Source of the DNA: Alphaproteobacteria bacterium
GTDB taxonomy: Bacteria; Pseudomonadota; Alphaproteobacteria; CACIAM-22H2
Assembly (NCBI GenBank): GCA_016124335.1
Contig: WGNX01000005.1
Span: forward strand, 539,524 to 603,523
Length of the DNA: 64,000 nucleotides
Direction: 5' to 3'
A model generated the notes under the pieces. That model had not been told where the DNA came from. It did not search any database and worked only from the letters and a program-made list of their open reading frames with translations. Made by a program: the position numbers and the translations under genes. Below, in pieces: positions 49,405 through 61,252 of the stretch (position 1 is its first letter; each line of letters begins with the position of its first letter).

Positions 49405-51179
49405 GCTTTCGTCCGGTCCGGCGTCCCGGCCGCCGCTTGCGGGGTGGCGGCCGGCAACGGGAAGCGCATCGCGAATGTCGCGCCGCCGCCGGGTGTTTCC
49501 TCCGCCCATAGTTTTCCGTCCAGCCGCTCGATCAGCGTGCGCGCGATCCACAGGCCGAGCCCCGCACCCGAGGCGCTCGCCGTCATCGCTCCGCCGCGGC
49601 GCGAGAATTTTTCGCCGAGACTTGCCGCGATTTCCGGCGGCAGGCCCGGGCCATTGTCCGAAATCGCAACCTCAAGCGCGCCGGGCGAACGCGCCAAACC
49701 CACCCGCACGCGGCCGTTGGGCGGCGCGAAGCGCGCCGCATTGGCAAGGATCGCCTTGAAGATCTGCGCCAGCGCGCGCTGGTTGAGGAAGACCGGGGCG
49801 CCGCTGTCGCCGACGATCTCCACCGCCACGCGGCGCGAGGAAAAGCTGCGCGCCATCGCATCGACGATCTGCCGCGCGACAGCGCGCACGTCCACGCGTT
49901 CGCGCTCGATCGGCCCCGAATCGGTTTCCAGCTCGGTGGCGCCGAGCAGTTCCTCGACAAGTTCCAGCAGCCGTTCGCCGCTCTTGGTGATGTCGGCGGC
50001 GTAGGCGCGCGTGCGCGGGCCGGCCGGCTCGACGATGCCCGCGCCGATGGTTTCGGCAAAGCCGAGCACGGCGTTGAGCGGCGTACGCAGCTCGTGGCTC
50101 ATGTTCGCAAGGAACATCGACTTGGCCCGGCTCGACATTTCCGCTTCGTTGCGCGCACGCACGGCCCGCGCCCGCGCCCGCTCCGCCGCGAGCCGCCGCG
50201 CTTCGGAAAGGCGCCGCTGCCGGTAGAGCCGCCTGGTCGAGAGCATGCCCACGAAGCCGAGGGCCGCCAGCGCCAGCGATGCCGCTGCGGCCGCGCGATA
50301 GGGCGTGCGCGCGATGCCGGCCGCGCGCGCGTCGAGATCGGCCTGCGCCAGCGTGACGACGGCCAGGAGCGGCAGGTTGCGCACGCGCCGGAAGGCGACG
50401 ATCCGCCGCGTGCCGTCCACGCTGCTCGCGGCGACCTCGAACATGCCTTCGTCTGCCTGCGGATAGTGTTTCCAGACCGCGGCGTCGGCGGTCGAGCGGC
50501 CGACGGGGACATGCAGGCCGGGCGCGCGCGCGAACAGGACCTTGTCGAGCCGGTGCAGCGCGATCGTTCCCGCGGACCCCAGCCGTTCGTCGTACAGCAT
50601 GCGTTCGACGAACGAATAATCGAGCGTCACGGCGATGATGCCGTCGAAATCGCCGGCCCCGTTCTCGAGCCGCCGGGCGACCGCCACCTGCTCGACCTCG
50701 CGCCGCCCGCCGCGGAAGGGCAGCGAAAGATAGGCATCGTGCGTTTTGCTCGCGGAAAGATGCTTGAAGGCTTCGCCATCCGCCGCATCGTATCCGTGAA
50801 CGCCGCGGCGGGTGACGGCGTGACCGCGGCCCAGCGAGTCGGCGAGTGCGAACGACGATATCTCGGGATGCGCGGGCCGGACGTCGGCCAGCACGCGGGC
50901 GAAGCGGTCGATCGAATCGGCCCGCCCGATCGAATCGGCCGCCCGCAGCAGCGCCGTGATCGCGACCTCGAAGGTTCGCGCGACATCGCCCTCGATCAGC
51001 CCGACCACGCGGACCGCATCGTCGCGCGCCTTGTCGGCGTCCGCTTGCTGCATCAGGTGGACGTTGGCGACCACGAAGATCCACAGCACCGCGACCGCGC
51101 AGACAGTCAGCGCCGCGACAAGCAGCGAACCGGTGTCGGATGTGAAATCGCGTCGGCGCAACAGGCGCAATTGCAACAA
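49395..51179 (-). CDS. Membrane sensor histidine kinase
   Basis: Two TM segments around a periplasmic domain; FLANMSHELRTPLNAVLGFAETI H-box, ISDNGPGLPPEIAASLGEKF. Confidence 0.94.
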   Translation of the reverse strand: MLQLRLLRRRDFTSDTGSLLVAALTVCAVAVLWIFVVANVHLMQQADADKARDDAVRVVGLIEGDVARTFEVAITALLRAADSIGRADSIDRFARVLADVRPAHPEISSFALADSLGRGHAVTRRGVHGYDAADGEAFKHLSASKTHDAYLSLPFRGGRREVEQVAVARRLENGAGDFDGIIAVTLDYSFVERMLYDERLGSAGTIALHRLDKVLFARAPGLHVPVGRSTADAAVWKHYPQADEGMFEVAASSVDGTRRIVAFRRVRNLPLLAVVTLAQADLDARAAGIARTPYRAAAAASLALAALGFVGMLSTRRLYRQRRLSEARRLAAERARARAVRARNEAEMSSRAKSMFLANMSHELRTPLNAVLGFAETIGAGIVEPAGPRTRAYAADITKSGERLLELVEELLGATELETDSGPIERERVDVRAVARQIVDAMARSFSSRRVAVEIVGDSGAPVFLNQRALAQIFKAILANAARFAPPNGRVRVGLARSPGALEVAISDNGPGLPPEIAASLGEKFSRRGGAMTASASGAGLGLWIARTLIERLDGKLWAEETPGGGATFAMRFPLPAATPQAAAGTPDRTKAAG

Positions 51180-51268
51180 AGGCCTCCAGCGGGCGAAGGC
51201 AGTCGGACAGGTCCGAACTGGAGCGTATTATTAGATATAATTTGTGGAATTTCGACTGGAAGTATTTC

Positions 51269-53002
<1,734 letters not shown>

Positions 53003-53157
53003 GGAAAGTCCCAAGTCAGTAGATGTTATTAATAGTATATAGCCGCTGGCACAGCGGTTGATCCGGCGAAGTCCCGGCGCGGCGGGTCAATCGATGCAAT
53101 TTGTCTTATATTTTGTCCAAGGCGTCGACGCAACCCGGCAGGTGCGCGGCGCCGCGC

Positions 53158-53364
53158 TCAACCTGCGGTACCGCGCCACTCCCCGCACCAGTCGGTGTCG
53201 AACGTCGTCGCCGTGGCGCTGTTCACACGGATACCTGTCCAGACGGGTGTGGGCGGGAGCCGCCGGCAAAGGCCGATCACGCCGCCGCTTTCGGTGGGCT
53301 TCGGGTTGGGCGGCGGCATCCAGAATGCGCAATTCGAGCAGCGCTGCGTGGCGGCAGGTTTCAT
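53158..53364 (-). CDS. Small Cys-rich protein (68 aa)
   Basis: RCSNCAFWMPPP...GLCRRLPPTPV...DTDWCGEW pattern with four spaced Cys. Confidence 0.7.
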   Translation of the reverse strand: MKPAATQRCSNCAFWMPPPNPKPTESGGVIGLCRRLPPTPVWTGIRVNSATATTFDTDWCGEWRGTAG

Positions 53365-53414
53365 GGCGTCGGCTCCCGGTCCTGCCGTTCAGCGACGGCT
53401 TCCGCCTGATCGTA

Positions 53415-53960
53415 TCATGAAACGATGAAGCCCAGCGTATCGATCAGGAACGGGAGGTTCTCCTCCGCCAGCGCGTCGATCTCCCCGACCGGCTTCGCGA
53501 CCCGCCACAGCAGCAATGCCAGCACGTGGGTCACGCGCTCGACACCCAGCGGGAGCAGCAGGCGTTCGAACGACATGCGCACGCCCGAGCGCATGATCCG
53601 GTGGCCGGTTGAATAAAGGGGCTGGCCGCGCGCGACCATCGCTTCGTAGCAATCGAGCGTGGAGTCCCGATACGCCGCCGGCATGACCTCTGCCAGATGG
53701 CGGCCGGTATAGTTGGCGCCGTCTGCCTGGATGGTGTTCGTGCCGTGCACGCGGAACCAGAAAAGGCGCGTGCCGTCCGATGCGGTTTCGACTTCGTAGA
53801 GGATGATGTCGGGCCACCAGGCGGCCAGATCTTCGGAAACGAAGTCGGTGCGCGCCGGCATCGGCCGGTTTCCGCGGCATGCCGTCCACCAGTCCAGCAG
53901 TGCGCGAACGCGCGGTGATAGCGGGGTGTCGGGCGGAAGGTCGGGTGGATCGACGGGCAT
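53415..53960 (-). CDS. PAS-like domain protein (PAS_5-type)
   Basis: LLDWWTACRGNRPMPARTDFVSEDLAAWWPDIILYEVET...LFWFRVHGTNTIQADGANYTGRHLAEVMP. Confidence 0.8.
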   Translation of the reverse strand: MPVDPPDLPPDTPLSPRVRALLDWWTACRGNRPMPARTDFVSEDLAAWWPDIILYEVETASDGTRLFWFRVHGTNTIQADGANYTGRHLAEVMPAAYRDSTLDCYEAMVARGQPLYSTGHRIMRSGVRMSFERLLLPLGVERVTHVLALLLWRVAKPVGEIDALAEENLPFLIDTLGFIVS

Positions 53961-54059
53961 TTGATCGGACACGGATGGGGCGATGGTGCAGCATGGCGCG
54001 AACTCGTTAACAAAATCGTACGAACGGCACCGGGCCGGTGTGCGGTAGAATCGGCGCAA

Positions 54060-55211
54060 ATGGACCTTCCGAGCATCTCCGATTTCGCGGCCCACGGCGT
54101 CGATCCGGGCCATTACGCAAGGCTTGGCGATGCCTGGTCGCTGGCGGTGGCCGATGTCGTGGGCAGCACGAAGCTTGCCGCCGCCGGCCGGGACCGGGAC
54201 GTGAATTTCGTGGCCGGCGGGGCCGTTGCGGTGCTTTCGCAGGCGGTGCGCCGGCCGGGCGATACGGTCGCCTGCCAGTTCGGCGGCGATGGGGCCATTG
54301 CCGCCGTGCCGCCGGAACGCACCGGGGAAACGCGCGCTGCGCTGGGCGCCCTCGCGCACTGGGCGAAGGCCGAGTACGGCATCGACCTGCGCGTGGGTCT
54401 CGTACCGGTTGCCGCCCTTCGCGCGGCCGGGCTCGACGTCTATGCGGCCCTTCAGGATTTCGGCAACGACAATGCCTTCGGCCTGTTCCTGGGCGACGGG
54501 GTCACGGCGGCCGATGCGTGGGTCAAGGCCGATGAAAAATGGCATGTGCCGGCGCGCGAGGGGCCATTGCCCGGCCTCGAGGGGCTTTCCTGCCGCTGGC
54601 GGCCCGTGCCGCCCTCGCGCGGCACGATCCTGTGCGCGATCATCGATCCGGTGGCCGGCGGTGCCGCTGGTCTTCGCACGCTTTCGCGCGTGATGGGCGA
54701 GATCGAGAAGGTGGTGCCGGTCGGCGACGCGGCCCCGCTGGGCGACGGCGGGCGGCTTGAACCGAAGGGCGTGCCGGGCTGGCATTCGCTGTGGCTCGAA
54801 GCGAAGGCCCAGCCGCGCGGCCGGCGCCTGCTTCGCGTGCTGACGGCGATCGCCGGTTCGTCGCTGATCTCGATCGCCCATCTTCTCGGCGGCCGGCTCG
54901 GCGCCATCGACGTGGCGAACTACCGGCGCGGCATGGCCGAGCGGTCGGACTATCGCAAGGCCGCGGGCGGCCCGCGCCTCGTGCTCGACCTTTCGCCGGC
55001 CGAGGCGGATGCGATCGAAGCGCTGCTTGCGCGCGAGGAAGCCGCGGGCGCGATCCGCTTCGGCACCGCGCGCGCGGATTCCACGACGATCACGTGCCTG
55101 GTCGGCGATTTCATGGCCGACCGGCACGTGCATTTCGTCGATGGTGCGGGGCTCGGATTCTGGCGCGCGTCCGAGGTGCTGAAGGCGAAGACGCGTAAAT
55201 CCGCCGCCTAG
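54060..55211 (+). CDS. DUF3095 family, class III nucleotidyl-cyclase-like protein
   Basis: [41 protein letters not shown]. Confidence 0.85.
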   Translation: MDLPSISDFAAHGVDPGHYARLGDAWSLAVADVVGSTKLAAAGRDRDVNFVAGGAVAVLSQAVRRPGDTVACQFGGDGAIAAVPPERTGETRAALGALAHWAKAEYGIDLRVGLVPVAALRAAGLDVYAALQDFGNDNAFGLFLGDGVTAADAWVKADEKWHVPAREGPLPGLEGLSCRWRPVPPSRGTILCAIIDPVAGGAAGLRTLSRVMGEIEKVVPVGDAAPLGDGGRLEPKGVPGWHSLWLEAKAQPRGRRLLRVLTAIAGSSLISIAHLLGGRLGAIDVANYRRGMAERSDYRKAAGGPRLVLDLSPAEADAIEALLAREEAAGAIRFGTARADSTTITCLVGDFMADRHVHFVDGAGLGFWRASEVLKAKTRKSAA

Positions 55212-55960
55212 CCGCGGCCGATGAACGGCATCTTCGTCGCCATCACGGTGACGAACTGGATGTTCGCGTCGAGCGGCAGGGAGGCCATCATCGCGACGGT
55301 CCTGCCGACATTGGCGACGTCCATCGTGGGCTCGACAGCCATCGTGCCGTTGGCCTGCGGCACGCCCTTGGCCATGCGCGCGGTCATGTCGGTGGCGGCG
55401 TTGCCGATATCGACCTGGCCGCAGGCGATGTCGTACTTGCGCCCGTCGAGCGAGGCCGAACGCGTCAGCCCGGTCACCGCATGCTTGGTCGAGGTGTAGG
55501 CGACCGAGCCGGGCCGCGGCACGTGGGCCGAAATCGAGCCGTTGTTGACGATGCGCCCGCCCATCGGCTTCTGGTCCTTCATCATCCGGAAGGCCGCGCG
55601 CGTGCAGTAGAACATCCCGTTCAGGTTCACGTCGACGATCGAGCGCCACTGCTCGGGCGTCACGTCCTCGATCGAGGTCGCCGGCAGGCCCGCACCCGCA
55701 TTGTTGAACAGGAAGTCGAGGCGGCCGAACTTCTCCTTCACCTTCGCGAACAGCGCGTCGACCGCCTTGTCGTCGGAAACGTCGGTCGGTACGGCAAGCG
55801 CGGGGTTCTTCAGCACCGCCTTGGTCGCCTCGAGCGCGTCGGCGCGCCTTCCCACCAGCACGACGCTGAAGCCGTCGGCGTCCAGCGCGCTCGCCACGGC
55901 GCGTCCCACGCCCGAACCCGCACCCGTCACGATCGCGATTTTTCCCTTGGCCGAAGTCAT
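55208..55960 (-). CDS. SDR family oxidoreductase
   Basis: [46 protein letters not shown]. Confidence 0.93.
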   Translation of the reverse strand: MTSAKGKIAIVTGAGSGVGRAVASALDADGFSVVLVGRRADALEATKAVLKNPALAVPTDVSDDKAVDALFAKVKEKFGRLDFLFNNAGAGLPATSIEDVTPEQWRSIVDVNLNGMFYCTRAAFRMMKDQKPMGGRIVNNGSISAHVPRPGSVAYTSTKHAVTGLTRSASLDGRKYDIACGQVDIGNAATDMTARMAKGVPQANGTMAVEPTMDVANVGRTVAMMASLPLDANIQFVTVMATKMPFIGRG

Positions 55961-56004
55961 GCCGACGTTCCTCCGTTTGCTCTTGTTGAAATCGTTCCTG
56001 AACC

Positions 56005-56514
56005 CTAGCGCGCGTCGTCGGCGCGCGAGAAGTCGAGGCGCACGGTCGCCACGTTGGCGCCCCATTCCTCGACGAGCGCGTCCTGACGCTCGGAAAGAAG
56101 GCGCCGTTCGCGCTCTTCTTCCACGCGCACGATGCGCCGCAGGACGTAGGGCACCGCGACGTAGATCGCGAAGCCCACCATCGCGCCCAGATAGGGATAG
56201 AAATAGGCCGTGCCCCAGGTAAGCGGGGTGGTGCGCAGCGTCCCGCCCAGTGCGAGCAGCGCGAAGGGCAGCGAGCCGGCGAAGTTCAGCGCGCCCACGC
56301 ACAGCGTGCCGCGGCGCTCGGGGTCGTCGTCGACCAGCGCCATGGCAAGCGTGGGCAATCCCGCAAGTGCCACGTAGATCGCGATGGCCGGCCACATGAC
56401 GAGCAGCATCAGCGACATCACGGCGGCAAGCAGCCAGGCCGCGGGGGCGACCTTCTTGACCCAGCCGCGGGAGCGCTGCTGCGCGCGCTCGACCAATTTG
56501 GCTTTCGGCGCCAT
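56005..56514 (-). CDS. Hypothetical membrane protein, partner of the kinase-like gene
   Basis: Four hydrophobic segments; start overlaps the stop of the upstream kinase-like ORF (1-nt overlap at 56514). Confidence 0.8.
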   Translation of the reverse strand: MAPKAKLVERAQQRSRGWVKKVAPAAWLLAAVMSLMLLVMWPAIAIYVALAGLPTLAMALVDDDPERRGTLCVGALNFAGSLPFALLALGGTLRTTPLTWGTAYFYPYLGAMVGFAIYVAVPYVLRRIVRVEEERERRLLSERQDALVEEWGANVATVRLDFSRADDAR

Positions 56515-58535
56515 CACAGATACGCCGCCAGGACGCCGAAGAACGTGGCCAGCGCCAGCGAACCGGCCGCCAGCGTCGCCGTTTCGCGGCCCCGATAGGT
56601 CGCCTGCCGGCTGCGGTCGAGGACGACGAGATCGGCCTTGCTGAGCCGTTCGCTCGCCGCCGCGTATTCGGTCTTGGCGGAATCGAAACCCTTCTTGTCG
56701 GCGTCGAGCGCGACGCGGTCGTCGACGATGTTGAGCAGCCCCTGAAGGTCGCCCTGGCCCACGGCCGTCTCGCTCTTGCGGGCGATGAGTTCCTTTGTCG
56801 AGATGCGCTGGAACTGCTCGACGGTCGGGCGCACCAGCACGGCGCATTGCGCGGCGAGGTTGGGCAGCGCGCCGACGAGGTAGGTCTCCTGCAGATGGGC
56901 GAGCAGCTTGAGCGAGGCCATGCGCGCCTCCTCGTCGGCCGAGCCGCCCATCAGGCCCTTGAGCGCGTTCTCGTCGGCGGCCCCGCGCGCGGCGAGGAAG
57001 GCCGCGATGTGCCGGTCGAAGCCCTTCTGGTCGCCTTCGGCGATCGCGGCGTCGATGGCGGGCAGCATCTCGCCGGGCGATTCGACCCATTGGTCGATCG
57101 ACAGCGGCGACAGGCAGGGCAGGCGCTGGTCGAGTTCGTAAAGGCAGCGCTCGAGGCCGGAGCCGGGGATCGGTTCCATCACCCAGCGCGACAGCCGCTC
57201 GTAGACGGTGAGGCGGCGCGCCTGGCGGCCCGCACCCTGGGGACCCTGCTGGGCGCTGACCCATTCGAGATGGATGCCCGAGCGGAACATCGAATCGTAC
57301 GCCGGCAGCGTGTCGCGCGCGCTGAGGTAGGCGCGCGCAAGCGCGCTCGCCACGCCGTCGGGGCGCACCGAGACGCCGGAGATGTGGATCGGGCCGGAAG
57401 GGTCGAGCGCCAGGCAGATGCGCGCGACAAGTGCGGGATCGCCGTCGCGACCGGCCGGGTTCTCGGGCACCGACATCGCCTGCACCTTCTTGGCGGCAAT
57501 GTCGTCGGGAAGGGCGCGGCGCGCCCAGTCGGCCAGCACGCCGGTGCGGATGGCGCCGGTCGCCTGCGGCGGATTCTTCGACAGGGCGAGCGCGATCTCG
57601 CGGCCCGTGCGGTAGAGCTTGCCTTCGAACAGGAACGGCTCGCGCGCCTTGGCAAGGCTCGTCATGCGCGGCAGCGCCGGCCTTCCGCCGTCGAGCCACT
57701 TGGCGAGCGTGGGCAGCGTCCAGCGTTCGGTCGGGTCGTCGGCCAGCGTGCCGCGGAAGAAATCGTAGAGGTCGGTCGGCGGATTGTATTTGCCCGCAAG
57801 CGCGTCCCAGTTGCCCACGTCGATGCGCCGCTGGATCACTGCCGGGTCGTCGGCCTCGGCCATCGGCCACCGGCCCATGGCCAACGCAAGTGCCGTGGCG
57901 CCAAGCGAATAGACGTCGTCGATGGCGGTTCCCGGCCCGCGCCCGTACGGATCGCAGATCGCAAGTTCCAGCGGCTCGAACTGCGCGGGCTGGCGGGCGC
58001 CGGGCGGGCCGGCGGTGCAGGGCCCGAGAATCAGCTTCGACTGGCCGAAATCGTACCAGTAGACATTGTCGGGGCGGATCGCGCGATGGGCCACGCCGCG
58101 GCGCACATATTCGGCCAGAAGCGAGGCGGCCGGCGCAATGAAGCTGCGTACCAGCACGCGCGGGTCGATCGGCTGGATCGAGGCGTTGCGACGCAGGATC
58201 GCCGCACCGGCCGGCGTCTCGTAGACCATCGCATAGCGCCGCGTGCCGTCGGGCCAGTCGATCGGCCCATGCTCGAGGAGCTTGGCGGCACCGGCCTGCG
58301 ACAGGCCCTTGAGCTGGGCGCACGCCGAAACGCGCGGCAGCTGTTCGGGCCTTGCGACGAGTGCCGTCATCGCCGTGTCGGGTTGGGTCTGGTCGACGGC
58401 GACGAACGCCTCGGCCGCGGGCGTGGCCATGTCCATGACGGTCTGGCCCGGGCGGATCTTGAACCGCTCGCCCAGCATCACGTCGCGCGATGAAGTCGGC
58501 GCGCGCGTCGGTGCGTTTTCCCCGCCCTCGGCCAT
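56514..58535 (-). CDS. Protein-kinase-fold protein, predicted pseudokinase, C-terminal TM anchor
   Basis: [23 protein letters not shown] (HRD and DFG positions altered), [21 protein letters not shown]-terminal [14 protein letters not shown]. Confidence 0.85.
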   Translation of the reverse strand: MAEGGENAPTRAPTSSRDVMLGERFKIRPGQTVMDMATPAAEAFVAVDQTQPDTAMTALVARPEQLPRVSACAQLKGLSQAGAAKLLEHGPIDWPDGTRRYAMVYETPAGAAILRRNASIQPIDPRVLVRSFIAPAASLLAEYVRRGVAHRAIRPDNVYWYDFGQSKLILGPCTAGPPGARQPAQFEPLELAICDPYGRGPGTAIDDVYSLGATALALAMGRWPMAEADDPAVIQRRIDVGNWDALAGKYNPPTDLYDFFRGTLADDPTERWTLPTLAKWLDGGRPALPRMTSLAKAREPFLFEGKLYRTGREIALALSKNPPQATGAIRTGVLADWARRALPDDIAAKKVQAMSVPENPAGRDGDPALVARICLALDPSGPIHISGVSVRPDGVASALARAYLSARDTLPAYDSMFRSGIHLEWVSAQQGPQGAGRQARRLTVYERLSRWVMEPIPGSGLERCLYELDQRLPCLSPLSIDQWVESPGEMLPAIDAAIAEGDQKGFDRHIAAFLAARGAADENALKGLMGGSADEEARMASLKLLAHLQETYLVGALPNLAAQCAVLVRPTVEQFQRISTKELIARKSETAVGQGDLQGLLNIVDDRVALDADKKGFDSAKTEYAAASERLSKADLVVLDRSRQATYRGRETATLAAGSLALATFFGVLAAYL

Positions 58536-58665
58536 CGATCTTTCCGTCCCAGCCCGTACCGGCGCTACAAAAGGGCAGGCGCATTGCCTGCGCCGGCCCG
58601 AAGCCCATTTTCAGGCCAAACCGGGTGTCATTCTACCCCAAAAAATGCGCCAGTTGGGGAACCGG

Positions 58666-59220
58666 TCAGGACGCCGCTTCGGCCTCTTGTTCGCCCTGTT
58701 CGCCGGCCGATACGGAAAGGTCGAGAAGGGCCGGCGCCCGCTCGATGATTTCGCGCAGGATCTTCTCCGCCAGTTCGACGTCGTGGGCCGTTTCGGCCTG
58801 CAGGCCCGACGAAAAAGGCGGCGCCGACAGCGCGTTTTTGAGGTTGTAGATCGCCTTCAGCTCGCGCAGGAACACGTCCTTGGCGCCCAGCGGCAATTCT
58901 TTGGCACTCGCCACGAGTCCCATGAGTTCGATCGACGTCTTGAGATGGCGCGCCATCTGCCCGACGCGCGCGGAATGGAAGCGCGCTTCCAGCGCCGTGC
59001 GCTCGTTGCCTTCCGGCACCTTCTTGATGCGGTATTCGATGAGGATGCAGAAGCTGTCGAAGTCGCTGACGGCGTCGGCAAAGCGCTTGTAGGCCGAGAA
59101 TGTGGAGCGGGCGACGTCGGTCTTGGCGCCGACGACGAGTTCGGAAATGCGTTCGGTCTTCTCGTCGAGCGCGTCGAGGAACCGTCGTGCTTCTTCCACA
59201 GGGTTGACAGTTCTTGCCAT
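58666..59220 (-). CDS. Hypothetical helical protein
   Basis: 184-aa ORF upstream of the kinase-like gene on the same strand; no family recognised. Confidence 0.8.
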   Translation of the reverse strand: MARTVNPVEEARRFLDALDEKTERISELVVGAKTDVARSTFSAYKRFADAVSDFDSFCILIEYRIKKVPEGNERTALEARFHSARVGQMARHLKTSIELMGLVASAKELPLGAKDVFLRELKAIYNLKNALSAPPFSSGLQAETAHDVELAEKILREIIERAPALLDLSVSAGEQGEQEAEAAS

Positions 59221-59298
59221 GGCCCCGACTCTCGCCATTCCCGGCCGCCCGTCAAGGGTTTACCCGGCCGTCGGGAACGATATGGGAGCACACCTGAT

Positions 59299-60000
59299 AT
59301 GACCGAAGAGCTCTTCCGCGAGGACGGCTACCTGAAGACGGCGGAAGCCGTCGTGCGCGCGGTGCGCCCGGAGGGGATCGTCCTCGACCGGACCGTGTTC
59401 TATCCCGCCGGCGGCGGCCAGCCGGGCGACAGCGGGTTCCTCGTGCGTGCGTCGGGCGCGCGCGTGGCGATCGCGGACACGCGCAAGGCCCCCGACGGCA
59501 TCCTGCATGTACCGGCCCCCGATCAGGAAGCCCCGGCCGAGGGGGAGAAGGTGACGATCGAGATCGACTGGGATCGCCGCCATCGCCACATGCGCATGCA
59601 CACGGCGCTCCATCTGCTTTGCGCGGTGATCCCTGCGGGCGTCACCGGCGGGCAGGTGGGGGCCGATCGTTCGCGTCTGGATTTCGATCCGGGCGAGGTC
59701 GTGTTCGACAAGGCGCACATCGAAACCGAGATCAACCGCCTGATCGCGGAGGACCACAAGGTCGCCCCGCGCTGGGTCGACGAGAGCGAGCTTGATGCCA
59801 GGCCCGAGCTGGTGCGCACGATGTCGGTGAAGCCGCCGCGCGGCACGGGCCGGCTGCGGCTTCTGGAAATCGACGGCGTCGACCTTCAGCCGTGCGGCGG
59901 CACGCATGTCGCGCATACCGCCGAGATCGGCCGCATCGTCGTCGAAAAGATCGAGAGCAAGGGCAAGCGCAACCGGCGTGTCGTCGTGGCGCTCGCTTGA
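59299..60000 (+). CDS. Alanyl-tRNA editing protein (AlaX-like)
   Basis: RTVFYPAGGGQPGDSG, HMRMHTALHLL, CGGTHVAHTAEIG. Confidence 0.95.
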   Translation: MTEELFREDGYLKTAEAVVRAVRPEGIVLDRTVFYPAGGGQPGDSGFLVRASGARVAIADTRKAPDGILHVPAPDQEAPAEGEKVTIEIDWDRRHRHMRMHTALHLLCAVIPAGVTGGQVGADRSRLDFDPGEVVFDKAHIETEINRLIAEDHKVAPRWVDESELDARPELVRTMSVKPPRGTGRLRLLEIDGVDLQPCGGTHVAHTAEIGRIVVEKIESKGKRNRRVVVALA

Positions 60001-60117
60001 TCCCTGTCGGCATACTTAAGTAGTGTTTATCATTCAAGATGAACCGGAACGTGTGACCTGCTAGCTTCTTCCGCCGCGGACCGGGACCCAATCCGGCCGC
60101 GTTCGGGAGAATGCTTC

Positions 60118-61197
60118 ATGAAGAAACGCAACATCCGTCTTGCGCTGGCCGGCGCCGTCGCCGCGCTGTGCATGGGCGCGGGAACGGGCGCGAACGCGCA
60201 GACGCTGCGCCTGATCACGTGGGCCGACTACGCGCCCAAGGAAGTCATCGAGCAGTTCACCAAGGAGACGGGCATCGCCGTCGAGGTGACTCTGTCGAAC
60301 AACGAAGAAATCATCTCGAAACTGCGCGCCACGCAGGGCGCCGGCTTCGACCTCGCGCAGCCCAGCCAGGACCGCATCCTCGGGCCGCAGCAGGATTTCA
60401 ACATCTACAAGCCGCTCGACATGTCGAAGATCAAGACCGAGCAGTTCATCGCCTCGATGCTCGACGCCACGCAGAAGAACACGACGGTCGCCGGCAAGGT
60501 CTACGCCGTGCCGCATATCTGGGGCACCGACGGGCTCATCGTGAATTCCAAGCTCGCGCCGAACGTGAACGACTATGCCGACCTGTGCGGCCCGGGCCTT
60601 GAAAACAAGGTCAGCTTCCGCGTCCGGCGCCCGCTGCTGATCGCCTTCGCCTTCTCGATGGGCATGGATCCGTTCGCCAGCTACGGCGACAAGCAGGCCT
60701 ACGCCGCGATGATGGACAAGGTCGGCGCCAAGCTCGCGTCGTGCAAGAAGAACGTGAAGTTCTTCTGGGAAGGCAAGGATCCGCTGCTGGCGGGCCTGCG
60801 TTCGGGCGAGCTTGCGGCGGCGATCGCATGGGACACGAGCGGCTGGAAGCTCAACGCCGAGATGCCGGACATCAAGTTCATCGCACCGAAATCCGGCGCG
60901 TTGGGCTGGATCGACACCTTCGCGATCCCGGCGCGCGGCCGCGCCGACGATGCCGCCTATGCGTGGATCAACTTCAACATGCGCCGCGAGATCGCCGCGA
61001 AGGTCGCGGCCTCGGCCGGCAACTTCACCGCTTCGCGCGGGGCGGACGGGCTGACCAAGGGCAAGCTCAAGCAGCAGTTCCTCGAGAGCTTCCCGCAGAA
61101 GGCGATGGACAACATCAAATGGTACCCGGCCGTGCCGGCGGGCATCGAGGACATCGAAGGCAAGGTTCTCGACCGCCTGAAGGCGGCTTCTTCCTGA
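60118..61197 (+). CDS. Extracellular solute-binding protein (spermidine/putrescine PotD-type)
   Basis: Signal peptide, LITWADYAPKEVIEQFTKETGIAVEVTLSNNEEIISKL. Confidence 0.93.
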   Translation: MKKRNIRLALAGAVAALCMGAGTGANAQTLRLITWADYAPKEVIEQFTKETGIAVEVTLSNNEEIISKLRATQGAGFDLAQPSQDRILGPQQDFNIYKPLDMSKIKTEQFIASMLDATQKNTTVAGKVYAVPHIWGTDGLIVNSKLAPNVNDYADLCGPGLENKVSFRVRRPLLIAFAFSMGMDPFASYGDKQAYAAMMDKVGAKLASCKKNVKFFWEGKDPLLAGLRSGELAAAIAWDTSGWKLNAEMPDIKFIAPKSGALGWIDTFAIPARGRADDAAYAWINFNMRREIAAKVAASAGNFTASRGADGLTKGKLKQQFLESFPQKAMDNIKWYPAVPAGIEDIEGKVLDRLKAASS

Positions 61198-61208
61198 CCT
61201 GAAGGGGA

Positions 61209-61242
61209 TATCGCGGGGGCGGAAAACGACGCCCCCGCGATA
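61209..61242 (+). promoter_or_regulatory. Strong intercistronic hairpin
   Basis: Perfect 13-bp stem TATCGCGGGGGCG/CGCCCCCGCGATA with 8-nt loop GAAAACGA, no following U-tract. Confidence 0.75.
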
Positions 61243-61252
61243 CCGATACGAC

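Noticed and set aside
53050-53090. TGGCAC-N5-TTGA resembling a sigma-54 promoter
   Set aside because: The -12 element lacks GC and no plus-strand gene lies downstream; the TGGCAC overlaps a short CCGCTG-GCA-CAGCGG hairpin
56847-58493. 548-aa plus-strand ORF
   Set aside because: Antisense to the pseudokinase gene; Arg/Gly/His/Asp-rich, no start context
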